Assembly: GCF_021654455.1 (NCBI RefSeq)
Contig: NZ_AP024276.1
Location: 744,001 to 808,000, forward strand
Direction of reading: 5' to 3'
Length of the DNA: 64,000 nucleotides
From: Streptococcus parasuis
Lineage (GTDB): Bacteria > Bacillota > Bacilli > Lactobacillales > Streptococcaceae
Numbering within the stretch: the stretch's first letter is position 1; each line of letters opens with the position of its first letter. The position numbers and the translations under genes are program-made. Positions 37,303 to 45,608 of this stretch are shown here, piece by piece. The notes under the pieces are model-generated. The model was given only the letters and a program-made list of their open reading frames with translations, ran no database searches and was not told the DNA's origin.

Positions 37303-37753
37303 AGGCTGTTTTTTTGCCTGTTCGAAGAACCTTATAAAGGCGTAATAATATTGTTCCGCTGGCCATACCGATGGGAATGACTAAGGCTAAAGTTAAGACG
37401 GTAGTGATATTGGTTAGGGCTTGAGCGTGGTCACCAGAAACGAAATAAGTCGTGGTCATGTAGGCTCGATAGCCTGGAACAAGCGGTGCTAGGATAGCAA
37501 GTGAAAAAATAACAGATGGTGTTTTAAGTAAAATACTCATGATTTGACTAATGCAAGATCCGATAATTGCTGCAAGGAAGGTTGCAATCAGTACATTAGT
37601 TGGTCCTAATAATGAAAGATAGATGAGCCAGACTAGCATGCCTAGGAGTCCACCAGGGACCAGCATTTTTCTTTGAACATTGAGAACAATTAAGAAGGCT
37701 GCGATAGCGATATAAGAGGCGAGTGCCTGTAATAAGAAGTTAACTAGTGTCAT
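37301..37753 (-). CDS. Threonine/serine exporter, small subunit (ThrE_2, YjjB-like)
   Basis: This membrane protein of 150 residues has four hydrophobic helices. The PGGLLGMLVWLIYLSLLGPTN and LAPLVPGYRAYMTTTYFVSG segments match the DUF3815/ThrE_2 family. In single-chain ThrE this domain is fused to the larger DUF1212 domain; here the two are separate and adjacent. The larger subunit gene lies 3 nt upstream on the same strand, so the two probably form one amino-acid or dicarboxylate exporter. Confidence 0.85.
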   Translation of the reverse strand: MTLVNFLLQALASYIAIAAFLIVLNVQRKMLVPGGLLGMLVWLIYLSLLGPTNVLIATFLAAIIGSCISQIMSILLKTPSVIFSLAILAPLVPGYRAYMTTTYFVSGDHAQALTNITTVLTLALVIPIGMASGTILLRLYKVLRTGKKTA

Positions 37754-37756
37754 AGA

Positions 37757-38515
37757 TTACCTCACAAGCATAAAGGCCACAGTTGTACCTGCACCGAGCG
37801 ATAAGATAATAAGCGCTGTTTGGAAAAATTTAGTCATCCCTGTATTGATATGATTGGTCATAAGGTCTCTTACAGCATTTGTAAAAGCAATCCCTGGTAC
37901 AAAAGGCATGACTGCCCCTGCGTTAATTAAGTTGGGATTAATGGGGAGAGTAGTGGTTGTGCTTAATAAGTAAGAGGTAAGTGAGAAGATAAAGGCGCCA
38001 ACGAAGGTGGTAACAAAATCAATTCCAACGTAGCGCTCGACAATCAGTGAGATAGGGAAAGCCAAAGCCGTTGCGAGGACAGCACCTGCTGCATCTAAAA
38101 GAGAACCTCCGAACATAATGGTAAAAAATGGTGCGGCTACTACGGCAGCTAAGGTTATTTGGATATTGTTATAAGGTGGCTTTTGTTGTTTGATTGCATT
38201 TAATTGGCTCCAAGCGTCTTCTAGGCTGATTTCTTCATTGGCTAGGGAACGGGAGATTTGGTTGACGTCACAAACTTTCTGCATGTCGTAATTTGAATTT
38301 ACGATGCGTTTCATACGCGAAATATTCGTATGGTCGATGGAGAAAAAGATAGCAGCAGGGATGGCAAGGACATTGGCCTGTTCAATTCCTTGTGAATGTG
38401 CAATCCGAATCATGGTATCTTCAACTCGGTGAATTTCTGCACCGCTTTGTGCCAAAATCGCACCAGCGAGCATGAGCACGTCTATGACCAAGTTTAGTCT
38501 AGGAGTGTTTTCCAT
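37757..38515 (-). CDS. Threonine/serine exporter, large subunit (ThrE/YjjP-like, DUF1212)
   Basis: This protein has 252 residues. The N-terminal cytoplasmic half contains LAGAILAQSGAEIHRVEDTM, the conserved amphipathic segment of DUF1212. The C-terminal half has about five helices including NAGAVMPFVPGIAFTNAVRDL. Family members export threonine and serine (Corynebacterium ThrE) or succinate (E. coli YjjPB). GGGA precedes the start on the minus strand. It is cotranscribed with the small subunit. Confidence 0.87.
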   Translation of the reverse strand: MENTPRLNLVIDVLMLAGAILAQSGAEIHRVEDTMIRIAHSQGIEQANVLAIPAAIFFSIDHTNISRMKRIVNSNYDMQKVCDVNQISRSLANEEISLEDAWSQLNAIKQQKPPYNNIQITLAAVVAAPFFTIMFGGSLLDAAGAVLATALAFPISLIVERYVGIDFVTTFVGAFIFSLTSYLLSTTTTLPINPNLINAGAVMPFVPGIAFTNAVRDLMTNHINTGMTKFFQTALIILSLGAGTTVAFMLVR

Positions 38516-38606
38516 AAGTAAGTCCCATCCCTCTGCTAGTTATTTTCTTAATTATAACAAAATATAGGTGTAGGCAACATATTTTTTTAATAGATAGGCA
38601 AAATAG

Positions 38607-38662
38607 TTGAAAATTGTTCGGATTGTAGTATAATTGACTTATCAACGATTGATTAATCAATC
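38607..38662 (+). promoter_or_regulatory. marR promoter and palindromic operator
   Basis: TTGAAA (38607-38612), 16 nt, then TATAAT (38629-38634). The 16-nt perfect palindrome GATTGATTAATCAATC (38647-38662) lies just downstream of the predicted start, a typical place for MarR autorepression. Confidence 0.75.
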
Positions 38663-38673
38663 AAAAGAGGTAG

Positions 38674-39090
<417 letters not shown>

Positions 39091-39108
39091 TTTTTGAGAG
39101 GAGACATT

Positions 39109-39468
39109 ATGTCTATTTTTACCACTATTCTAGCTAGTATCGTAGCTATTGAGCACCTATATATCATGTACTTGGAAACCTTTGCGACCCACTCAGACTC
39201 TACTAGTCGCGTATTCAATATGGAGAAGGAAGAATTACAACGTAAGTCTGTGACTGCCTTGTTCAAGAATCAAGGAATTTATAATGGCTTGTTGGCGGTT
39301 TTCTTGTTCTACGGTATTTTTACTGGTAATTTAGAAATTACAAGCATTTTTGTTCTATATGTTATTGCTGCAGCAGCTTATGGTGCTATTACAGCAAGTC
39401 CAAAAATCATCTTAACCCAAGGTGGACCAGCTATCTTGGCCTTGATTTCTATTTTGTTGTTTAAATAA
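39109..39468 (+). CDS. DUF1304 family membrane protein
   Basis: This small membrane protein of 119 residues has four helices. The first helix includes SIVAIEHLYIMYLETFA, and the later FNMEKEELQRKSVTALFKNQGIYNG matches DUF1304. No function is proven. I chose the ATG at 39109, with GAGAGGAG upstream. It is probably cotranscribed with the MarR gene and under its control. Confidence 0.87.
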   Translation: MSIFTTILASIVAIEHLYIMYLETFATHSDSTSRVFNMEKEELQRKSVTALFKNQGIYNGLLAVFLFYGIFTGNLEITSIFVLYVIAAAAYGAITASPKIILTQGGPAILALISILLFK

Positions 39469-39471
39469 GTT

Positions 39472-39498
39472 AAAAAGCCTTCCGTGAGGAGGGCTTTT
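39472..39498 (+). terminator. Terminator of the marR operon
   Basis: AAAAGCCTTCC/GGAGGGCTTTT with loop GTGA. A-rich and T-rich flanks make it usable from both sides, which fits the convergent DUF4097 gene. Confidence 0.85.
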
Positions 39499-39503
39499 AG
39501 CGA

Positions 39504-40358
39504 TTACCGAATGCTCAATTCACCATCTAGTGTAGAGATATAGAGGTAATTAGTGGCTTGGGGATTGGAATAGGTTGGAAGGTCAATTCCCAGATTATTT
39601 TGACTGGCATCTATATGGATGTCAGTTTTTGTTTTGGGATGAAGAGAAATGTCAATGGAACCATTGTAATTACTGATGTTATGTCTTCCTTCTAGTCTTA
39701 GGTTTTCTGCTTTAAAATCCCCATCCTCAACAGTTAGAATACTCCCGAAAGTATCTGTGATGTCCGCTGGACTTATTAATGTGGACTGCTTGATTGTAAC
39801 TTCTCCATTGATGTGTAATAGCCTACTAAGGCTGATGTGACTGTTTTCAATCAAGATGTCCCCATCTTCTGCAGTGAGTTCAAGATTTTGAATCGTCACT
39901 TTATCCAAATAAAGGTCTCCTTGAAGGGTGCCTGAAAGTGTTTCGATTGTGCTATTTTTAGGGACCTGTAAGACAGGTTGGTAGTAGGCAACATTCTGGT
40001 CATTGACAAGATTTAAGATAGGTTCGAGTAAACCATCATAAGTAACGATGCCTTGATAGGCACTAGAAATGGTTAATTTTCCATCTTGGACTTGGTGGCT
40101 GAGGAGGTCGATGTCTTTATGCTGATTTCGATAGTAGTGGAGGTGGAATTGGTTGTCAGGCGATGGCATGATAGACAGTCGTTCATTGACTTCAATAGCT
40201 CTAATGTCGCTAAAGCTTAGAGTTTGAGGCTGGTAGTAGTTTTCTGAAACTGTTTTCAGATTTTTCCATCCCCCACCTAGGTAGCCGATGAGGGTGAGAA
40301 TGGTTCCAAGTGTGAGCAGGACAAGATTAATTCTCGTAAATGGTTTAAGCTTTCTCAT
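39504..40358 (-). CDS. DUF4097 domain-containing membrane-anchored protein
   Basis: This 284-residue protein has one N-terminal helix (residues 9-27) and then an extracytoplasmic beta-helix-like DUF4097 domain with repeated NLELTAEDGDI-type strands. The Met at 40358 is chosen because AAGGAGATTATC precedes it on the minus strand; it overlaps the preceding gene by 14 nt. It is the last gene of the PadR operon. Proteins of this set are usually linked to envelope stress sensing; the exact role is unknown. Confidence 0.82.
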   Translation of the reverse strand: MRKLKPFTRINLVLLTLGTILTLIGYLGGGWKNLKTVSENYYQPQTLSFSDIRAIEVNERLSIMPSPDNQFHLHYYRNQHKDIDLLSHQVQDGKLTISSAYQGIVTYDGLLEPILNLVNDQNVAYYQPVLQVPKNSTIETLSGTLQGDLYLDKVTIQNLELTAEDGDILIENSHISLSRLLHINGEVTIKQSTLISPADITDTFGSILTVEDGDFKAENLRLEGRHNISNYNGSIDISLHPKTKTDIHIDASQNNLGIDLPTYSNPQATNYLYISTLDGELSIR

Positions 40359-40929
40359 GATAATCTCCTTTGCGAATTGTTCTTTGTATCCAGTGTAAAA
40401 TAAGCAAGAAGGATTTGCTACTCCAATCAAGCGTGAGCTTGCTGCCGAGAAGTGAGAGTGCAAAACAGATGAGGGCTAGTCCTGTGAAGAGAAGCGAGGA
40501 AGACCAGGAGAGTGAGAAAAGGTCGAATGCGAGGAGTAGCTGGGCGATACCTAGGCTTAGGAGTACTATCCAAAGTGAGATGAGGATTAGAATAGCACTG
40601 AGTATGAGCAGGATTAGGGTAATGAAGAGGGCGACTAAGGTAATTGCTAGGGGAATGCCGATAGGAGCTGCGAGGATGGATAAGATTATGAGCCAAACCA
40701 TGTTACGTGTGTTTGGTTTTTTCTCGGATTTTTCCTTGTTATATAAGTGTGCGAGAATATCCCGTGCAGCCTCTTTGGGAGTACCCAGTTCTTGGATAAT
40801 GGCCTGTTCATTTTCAGGTCCGGCTTCATCAAAATGTTCATTGAAATAGTCAAGCGTATCTTGAAAGTCTTCTTTAGGTAGATGTTTCAGCTGCTTTTCA
40901 AGTTTCTGCAAATATTCCTTCCGATTCAT
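40345..40929 (-). CDS. DUF1700/HAAS domain membrane protein
   Basis: This 194-residue protein begins with a HAAS-type helical domain (RKEYLQKLEKQLKHLPKEDF, then GTPKEAARDILAHL) followed by four to five membrane helices rich in Leu and Ile. The second of two close Met codons is used, because AAGGAG lies 6 nt upstream of it. HAAS domains are usually encoded next to PadR regulators, as here, and may couple the regulator to the membrane. Confidence 0.82.
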   Translation of the reverse strand: MNRKEYLQKLEKQLKHLPKEDFQDTLDYFNEHFDEAGPENEQAIIQELGTPKEAARDILAHLYNKEKSEKKPNTRNMVWLIILSILAAPIGIPLAITLVALFITLILLILSAILILISLWIVLLSLGIAQLLLAFDLFSLSWSSSLLFTGLALICFALSLLGSKLTLDWSSKSFLLILHWIQRTIRKGDYHEKA

Positions 40930-40940
40930 AGTCATCTCCT

Positions 40941-42059
40941 TTATCCAAAGCTAACTTGACAGTCTTCACATTGGATGACCAACTGTGCGGGACTATTAGC
41001 TTGTTTGTAGCTAAGATGAGTGGTATCATCATCTTTTATCATTGTAAATGTCATATCCTTTGGCAGTTTTAGGCTGGAATCTTCTTCTGTGATGTCTAAG
41101 TTAATATCCTTAATTGGTCCAAATGATAAGACAGAATCTTGAGCATGGCAACTAAAGGTGTTGTTTAAGTTAAATTCTTTATGATTCCAGACACAATCTT
41201 CTAATTCTGCGCGTGCTGTGGACAGGTTGACACTTGTTAGATGAACTACCGCATCATTCGCTCTACATGTAAACTCGTCGAATTGACTATCCGTGAGAGT
41301 GAGACTGGTATCTTCTAGTTGAACTGATGTGGCAGGACTTTGAACCTTGGTCAATGTTAGATTGCTATCTTCCGAATTTATTTCGAGCAGTTTTTCCAAT
41401 TGCATATCTACAATTGTTAAGCTACTGTCGATTAGTTTCAGATGAACAGTTCTCAGAGGGAATAGACTTTTTGGGATTTTGAGAATAGCAGAGCTAATTT
41501 GATTATTAGAAAAGTTTAGATTATCTGGTATTGGCTTGCTGCTGATATATAAATGATCATTGACAAGTTGGTATTCAAATGATTGGTAGCTGTCAACTAA
41601 GGAAGTTGGATATGAGAATAAGACAACCTCATCATCCCAAGCCTGTACAGTCAGGCTATTGTCCTCTAAGTAAATATGAATCTCTTTACAATTTGGAAGT
41701 TTCTCAACCTTAGTTTTCAAGCTGTTCTGTTTACTAGTTTGATTGGATGAAAATCTGAAATTTTTGAAGAATTCATCCCAGTCAAACTGAAAATCAAAAT
41801 CGAAATCAAAATCAAAATTGAACGGGTTTGTGCTGTCTGAAGAAGACTGGTCGTGAGGATCTTGTAGGGCATCCTCTGGTAAATTGGCAATGATTTCTTT
41901 GGCAACTTCCTCAGGTGAACCTAATTCTTGAATGGCAACTTGGTCATCAGCTTTTTCATCAAAAAATTCGTTAAAATAGTCTAATGCTTCTTGCTTTGCA
42001 GTTGGGTGAAGTTGTGCAAGTGCTTGTTCCAATTGTTCAAAATAATCGTTGCGGGTCAT
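40941..42059 (-). CDS. HAAS plus DUF4097 domain protein
   Basis: This 372-residue protein has an N-terminal HAAS helix pair (NDYFEQLEQALAQLHPTAKQ, then GSPEEVAKEIIANL), a linker with an Asp-Phe repeat (FDFDFDFDFQFDWDEFF) and a long DUF4097 beta-helix domain. No membrane helix is obvious, unlike its partners. The start lies in an ATGA overlap with padR, so translation is coupled. The Asp-Phe run is encoded by five AAATCR-type hexanucleotide units at 41791-41820. Confidence 0.8.
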   Translation of the reverse strand: MTRNDYFEQLEQALAQLHPTAKQEALDYFNEFFDEKADDQVAIQELGSPEEVAKEIIANLPEDALQDPHDQSSSDSTNPFNFDFDFDFDFQFDWDEFFKNFRFSSNQTSKQNSLKTKVEKLPNCKEIHIYLEDNSLTVQAWDDEVVLFSYPTSLVDSYQSFEYQLVNDHLYISSKPIPDNLNFSNNQISSAILKIPKSLFPLRTVHLKLIDSSLTIVDMQLEKLLEINSEDSNLTLTKVQSPATSVQLEDTSLTLTDSQFDEFTCRANDAVVHLTSVNLSTARAELEDCVWNHKEFNLNNTFSCHAQDSVLSFGPIKDINLDITEEDSSLKLPKDMTFTMIKDDDTTHLSYKQANSPAQLVIQCEDCQVSFG

Positions 42060-42373
42060 TTTCGTAGGCTCCCTTCTATAATTCCATCTATATTTGTTTT
42101 GTAGGCATCCCATTCTGCCTGGAGGAAGGGGATATGATCTCGACCATTCGGGGTAATGGTGTAATATTTTCGTTTTCTCCCCTGAAATTCTTGAGTATAG
42201 GTTGTTACAAATCCTGCTTTCTCCAGTTTTTTCAGAATGGGGTAAAGTGTCGACTCTTTAATATCAGCGACTATCTTGATGGTCTGACTAATTTCATATC
42301 CATATGAATCTTGTTTTTCAACAATAGATAGAATCAGAAATTCAATCAAGATAGAGGATACAGGGTAGTACAT
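42056..42373 (-). CDS. PadR family transcriptional regulator
   Basis: This 105-residue winged helix regulator carries the LSIVEKQDSYGYEISQTI and STLYPILKKLEKAGFV motifs of PadR, with the wing region RKRKYYTITPNGRDHI. It heads the operon with the HAAS and DUF4097 genes and probably represses it in response to a membrane or envelope signal. The intergenic region upstream holds two identical AT-rich repeats that may be its operators. Confidence 0.92.
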   Translation of the reverse strand: MYYPVSSILIEFLILSIVEKQDSYGYEISQTIKIVADIKESTLYPILKKLEKAGFVTTYTQEFQGRKRKYYTITPNGRDHIPFLQAEWDAYKTNIDGIIEGSLRK

Positions 42374-42506
42374 AAAATCACCTCTATGATCTTGTTTTAG
42401 TTGCTTAGTTTTCCTTTTATTACAAAGAAAATCTTAGCAGTTCGTATTGTACACTTCAACCCTGATTTATACGGCTGAAGCGAACAGATTTTGCTTCATT
42501 TTCAAC

Positions 42507-42533
42507 CTCCAACTAACTACCAGATAGTTGGAG
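42507..42533. promoter_or_regulatory. Inverted repeat between padR and the AEC gene
   Basis: CTCCAACTA (42507-42515) and TAGTTGGAG (42525-42533) form a perfect 9-bp stem with a 9-nt spacer. No U-run follows in either direction, so an operator is as likely as a terminator. Confidence 0.45.
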
Positions 42534-42562
42534 TATGTTGTAAAAGTAAACTAAAAGACTAC

Positions 42563-42639
42563 ATATAAAATTTTTATATATAAATTATATACCTATCATT
42601 TCCTAAAATCAAGTATTTATATAAAATTTTTATATATAA
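42563..42639. repeat. Pair of identical 21-nt AT-rich repeats with palindromic core
   Basis: The same 21 nt (ATATAAAATTTTTATATATAA) occurs at 42563-42583 and 42619-42639. Inside is TATAAAA-T-TTTTATA, a 7-1-7 palindrome. The copies are 56 nt apart between the divergent padR and AEC genes. They may be regulator binding sites or curved DNA. Confidence 0.7.
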
Positions 42640-42657
42640 TCAGAATGAACTTCTCTA

Positions 42658-42666
42658 TGCTATACT
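42658..42666 (+). promoter_or_regulatory. Extended -10 promoter of the AEC gene (predicted leaderless)
   Basis: TG-C-TATACT ends 6 nt before the ATG at 42673. No Shine-Dalgarno is present. Confidence 0.6.
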
Positions 42667-42672
42667 ATATCC

Positions 42673-43587
42673 ATGAAAGAACTTGAATTATTAACTCGCG
42701 CTTTTAGTTTTATTTGCGTAATTGGTCTAGGTTACATTTTAAAAATCCAGGGAATAGTCCGAAGAGAAGATGCCACTATTTTTTCCACTCTGGTCATGAA
42801 TGTAACTTTGCCAGCCTCCTTATTCATCGCCTCCTCAACAGCACAAGTATCGTTCAGTCTCTATCTCCCATTCCTTTTAGGAATTCTGTGTAATCTTCTT
42901 TTGAATCTAGTAGGATACTGGGAGGCTAAACATTCTGGACATCAAGCGTCAGTCGGGCTCATGCAATTATCTGGATACAATATAGGTACTTTCACACTAC
43001 CTTTTGTTCAAGCCTTCTTTCCAGCGAGCAGTTTGCTAAGTGTCATCGTCTTTGATGCAGGAAATGCAATTATGGTTTTAGGAGGAAATTACAGTATTGC
43101 AACTGGAATTGATGTAGAAAAAGAAGGGATGTCTGTTACATCATTTTTAAAAAACATTTCGCACTCAATTCCGCTGATGGTATACTTAGTCAGTCTTTTG
43201 CTTGCTAGTTTATCCATACAACTTCCACAAGAAATCCTCTCTACTTTGACGATTGCTAGCAATGCCAATCCATTTTTAGCGATGCTGATGTTGGGAATCC
43301 TCCTTGATTTAAAACTGAATTGGAAGGAAATTGGTCGATTGTCCTACCTCTTGTTTCTGCGACTAGGGGCCAATATCTTGATGGGGGCCCTCATCTATTT
43401 TCTACTCCCAATTGAGCAGTCTATGAAAATGATGCTTCTGGTGTGCTTAGCATCTCCAATTTCGGTCATGTCACCAATTTATGCATTAAAATTAGGAAGC
43501 CGTTCTGCGGAACCTGCGAATGTCAATTCCCTATCTATACTTGTTAGCCTTGCTGTGATGGTACTTCTTATTTTTCTATTCGTATAA
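42673..43587 (+). CDS. AEC (auxin efflux carrier) family transporter
   Basis: This membrane carrier has 304 residues and about ten helices. The N-terminal ICVIGLGYILKIQGIVRREDA and the LVMNVTLPASLF segment, plus the central SGYNIGTFTLPFVQAFFP, match the PIN-like AEC family, which exports organic acids or malate. The ATG is preceded by an extended -10 at 6 nt and by no ribosome site. A hairpin follows the gene. The substrate is unknown. Confidence 0.85.
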   Translation: MKELELLTRAFSFICVIGLGYILKIQGIVRREDATIFSTLVMNVTLPASLFIASSTAQVSFSLYLPFLLGILCNLLLNLVGYWEAKHSGHQASVGLMQLSGYNIGTFTLPFVQAFFPASSLLSVIVFDAGNAIMVLGGNYSIATGIDVEKEGMSVTSFLKNISHSIPLMVYLVSLLLASLSIQLPQEILSTLTIASNANPFLAMLMLGILLDLKLNWKEIGRLSYLLFLRLGANILMGALIYFLLPIEQSMKMMLLVCLASPISVMSPIYALKLGSRSAEPANVNSLSILVSLAVMVLLIFLFV

Positions 43588-43589
43588 AA

Positions 43590-43613
43590 AAGCCTTCGCT
43601 TGTGCGAGGGCTT
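43590..43613 (-). terminator. Hairpin after the AEC gene
   Basis: AAGCCTTCGC/GCGAGGGCTT with loop TTGT. The preceding AAAAA gives a U-run on the minus strand. Confidence 0.6.
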
Positions 43614-43752
43614 AAAATCTGTCTCATACTCAATGAAAATCAAAAGTAGCCTGGTTTCAGCTATCTGGGAGATCTTGAAATCTGGAAATTGAGAGAACTG
43701 TGTTTGCGTCATTAAGCTAAAGATATAGCTCTGTTACTATCTCATTTCAAAG

Positions 43753-43832
43753 TTTAGTCATTTGAATTAGCTTTGATACATCGTCACTATCGGCTTGTCG
43801 TACTCTACGATAGTGACTTGTTTCGAAAGTCT
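43753..43832. repeat. Shortened RUP-like repeat (relative of the element at 349-454)
   Basis: In reverse orientation this copy shares GATGTATCAAAGCTAATTCA, the TAGAGTACG-CAAG block and an ACTTTC block with the 349-454 element, but lacks its TATAGTCGAATGAATT end. It contains an extra perfect inverted repeat, GTCACTATCG/CGATAGTGAC (43783-43817). The DNA just before it (from about 43629, TACTCAATGAAAATCAAA) resembles the end of pneumococcal BOX elements, so 43629-43832 may be a composite of two repeat types. Confidence 0.65.
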
Positions 43833-43845
43833 TATTTCCAATATA

Positions 43846-44244
43846 TTAATCAATAAAGAATTCCTGCGGGCCTTGGTAACGACTTCCGTCATTGAAGGCT
43901 AGGTAGAGGTTGAAGATTGGTGTAAAGAAAACATACAAGACAGCTTGTAGGGCTGATAGTCCAAAACTACGGCCAAAAGAGTAAACCAGATAGATGCCGT
44001 ATAGAGGTCCTACTAGTGGAATCAGTAAAAGGAGGATGAACCATCTTTTTTCATAGCCAAATGTGATACATTGTTGGGTATAGAGATTGTAAAATGGAAT
44101 CAATGATTTCCAACCTGCATAGCCTGCTTTTTTAAAAAGAAGGTAGTTTGAAATAGCAACCAGGATATACCAAATAAGTGAGAAAAGAAGTGCTGTTCCC
44201 CAAATACCGATAAGAATACCTTGTAGTAATGTTTCGTTTGTCAT
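43846..44244 (-). CDS. DUF5684 domain membrane protein
   Basis: This 132-residue protein has about four membrane helices. The motif KKAGYAGWKSLIPFYNLYTQQCITF is the signature of DUF5684, and the C-terminus ends FNDGSRYQGPQEFF. Its function is unknown. GGAGAA precedes the start on the minus strand. It is a single gene and the shortened repeat lies just behind it. Confidence 0.8.
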   Translation of the reverse strand: MTNETLLQGILIGIWGTALLFSLIWYILVAISNYLLFKKAGYAGWKSLIPFYNLYTQQCITFGYEKRWFILLLLIPLVGPLYGIYLVYSFGRSFGLSALQAVLYVFFTPIFNLYLAFNDGSRYQGPQEFFID

Positions 44245-44345
44245 AATAATTCTCCATTTCTATTTGATAATTCTATTATATTAGTATTAGTTCAATAATA
44301 CAATATATTTTTGCATTTTTTTATTTATTTTTTTAACATTATAAA

Positions 44346-44373
44346 AAATCGGCTATCATTTGATAACCGATTT
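44346..44373 (-). terminator. pepT terminator
   Basis: AAATCGGCTATC and GATAACCGATTT pair with one mismatch around ATTT. The adjacent A-run gives a U-run on the minus strand. Confidence 0.8.
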
Positions 44374-44378
44374 AAATC

Positions 44379-45599
44379 TTATTTAGCAGTAACAATTCCA
44401 AGGATGACATCTACAGCTTGTTCCATGGTTTCAAGACTAACGAATTCGAAGCGACCGTGCATGTTTTCACCACCTGCGAAGATATTTGGTGTTGGAATGC
44501 CCATGAAAGAAATCTTAGACCCATCTGTTCCCCCGCGAACAGGTTCAATGAGAGGTTTGATACCAAGATTTTCCATAACTTCTTTGGCAATGTTGATTGG
44601 AGTCATGTCTTTTTCGATGATTTTCTTCATATTGTAGTACTGATCATGCAAGTGGACAATGACACGTGGAGTGTCAAAGTTGGCATTCATTTTCTCAGCA
44701 ATGTCCAGCATGAGTTCTTTTCGTGCCTGAAAATCTTTTTCCTCAAAGTCACGGATGATGTAGCTAGTCGAAGCGGTATCAACACTACCTTCCATGTTCA
44801 TCAAGTGGAAGAAGCCTTGATACCCTTCCGTTTTTTCAGGGCGGTCTTCTTCAGGAAGAGCATTGTGGAAGTCGATAGCTAGTTGGAAAGCGTTGATCAT
44901 TTGATCTTTGGCTGAACCTGGGTGCACATTGCGTCCAAGAAAATCAACTTTAGCAGCTGCAGCTGAGAAGGTCTCGTACTGGAGCTCGCCTAGCGGTCCA
45001 CCGTCCATCGTATAGGCAAAGTCTACATCAAAATCTTCCACATCAAACTTGTCTGCACCGACACCGATTTCTTCGTCAGGACCAAAGCCGACACGGATTT
45101 CACAGTGTTTGATGTCAGGGTTCTGCACCAAGTACTCAATTGCCGTCATGATTTCTGCAATGCCTGACTTGTCATCAGATCCTAGCAAGGTAGTACCATC
45201 TGTGGTAATCAGGGTTTGACCCTGGTAGTTGGTAAGTTGTGGGAAGTCTTTTGGATGCAATTCATAGCCAGATGTGCCCAAGGCAATAGGATTTCCGTCG
45301 TAGTTTTCGATGATTTGTGGGTTGACACCTTCTGCGTTGAAATCAGCCGTATCCATGTGTGCAATAAAACCAATCTTGCGTGTCAAACTTGGATCATTGG
45401 CAGGCAGTGTTCCTACCGCAAAACCATTTGGTAGATAGTGGACATTCTGTAAACCAATGCGTTCCATTTCAGGCAAGAGAATGTTTTGTGCAAACTCAAC
45501 TTGATTATAGGTAGAAGGTGTAGTTGTTGAGCTTTCATCAGAGCGTGTATTTTCTTTGACATAAACTAAAAAACGGTCTAAAAGTGTAGGGTATTTCAT
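44379..45599 (-). CDS. pepT: Peptidase T (tripeptide aminopeptidase)
   Basis: This zinc M20B tripeptidase has 406 residues. Metal ligands lie in [24 protein letters not shown] and GFGPDEEIG, followed by the dimerisation domain and the C-terminal His in [22 protein letters not shown] precedes the start on the minus strand. It probably shares a transcript with the Cof phosphatase gene upstream, which ends 9 nt before it. Confidence 0.95.
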   Translation of the reverse strand: MKYPTLLDRFLVYVKENTRSDESSTTTPSTYNQVEFAQNILLPEMERIGLQNVHYLPNGFAVGTLPANDPSLTRKIGFIAHMDTADFNAEGVNPQIIENYDGNPIALGTSGYELHPKDFPQLTNYQGQTLITTDGTTLLGSDDKSGIAEIMTAIEYLVQNPDIKHCEIRVGFGPDEEIGVGADKFDVEDFDVDFAYTMDGGPLGELQYETFSAAAAKVDFLGRNVHPGSAKDQMINAFQLAIDFHNALPEEDRPEKTEGYQGFFHLMNMEGSVDTASTSYIIRDFEEKDFQARKELMLDIAEKMNANFDTPRVIVHLHDQYYNMKKIIEKDMTPINIAKEVMENLGIKPLIEPVRGGTDGSKISFMGIPTPNIFAGGENMHGRFEFVSLETMEQAVDVILGIVTAK

Positions 45600-45608
45600 G
45601 TTGTCTCC

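Noticed and set aside
40370..40849. Plus-strand frame opposite the DUF1700 gene
   Set aside because: It is a shadow of the membrane protein gene, with Arg/Ser-rich composition and no start signal.
44418..44882. Plus-strand frame opposite pepT
   Set aside because: It is a shadow of the well-supported peptidase T gene.
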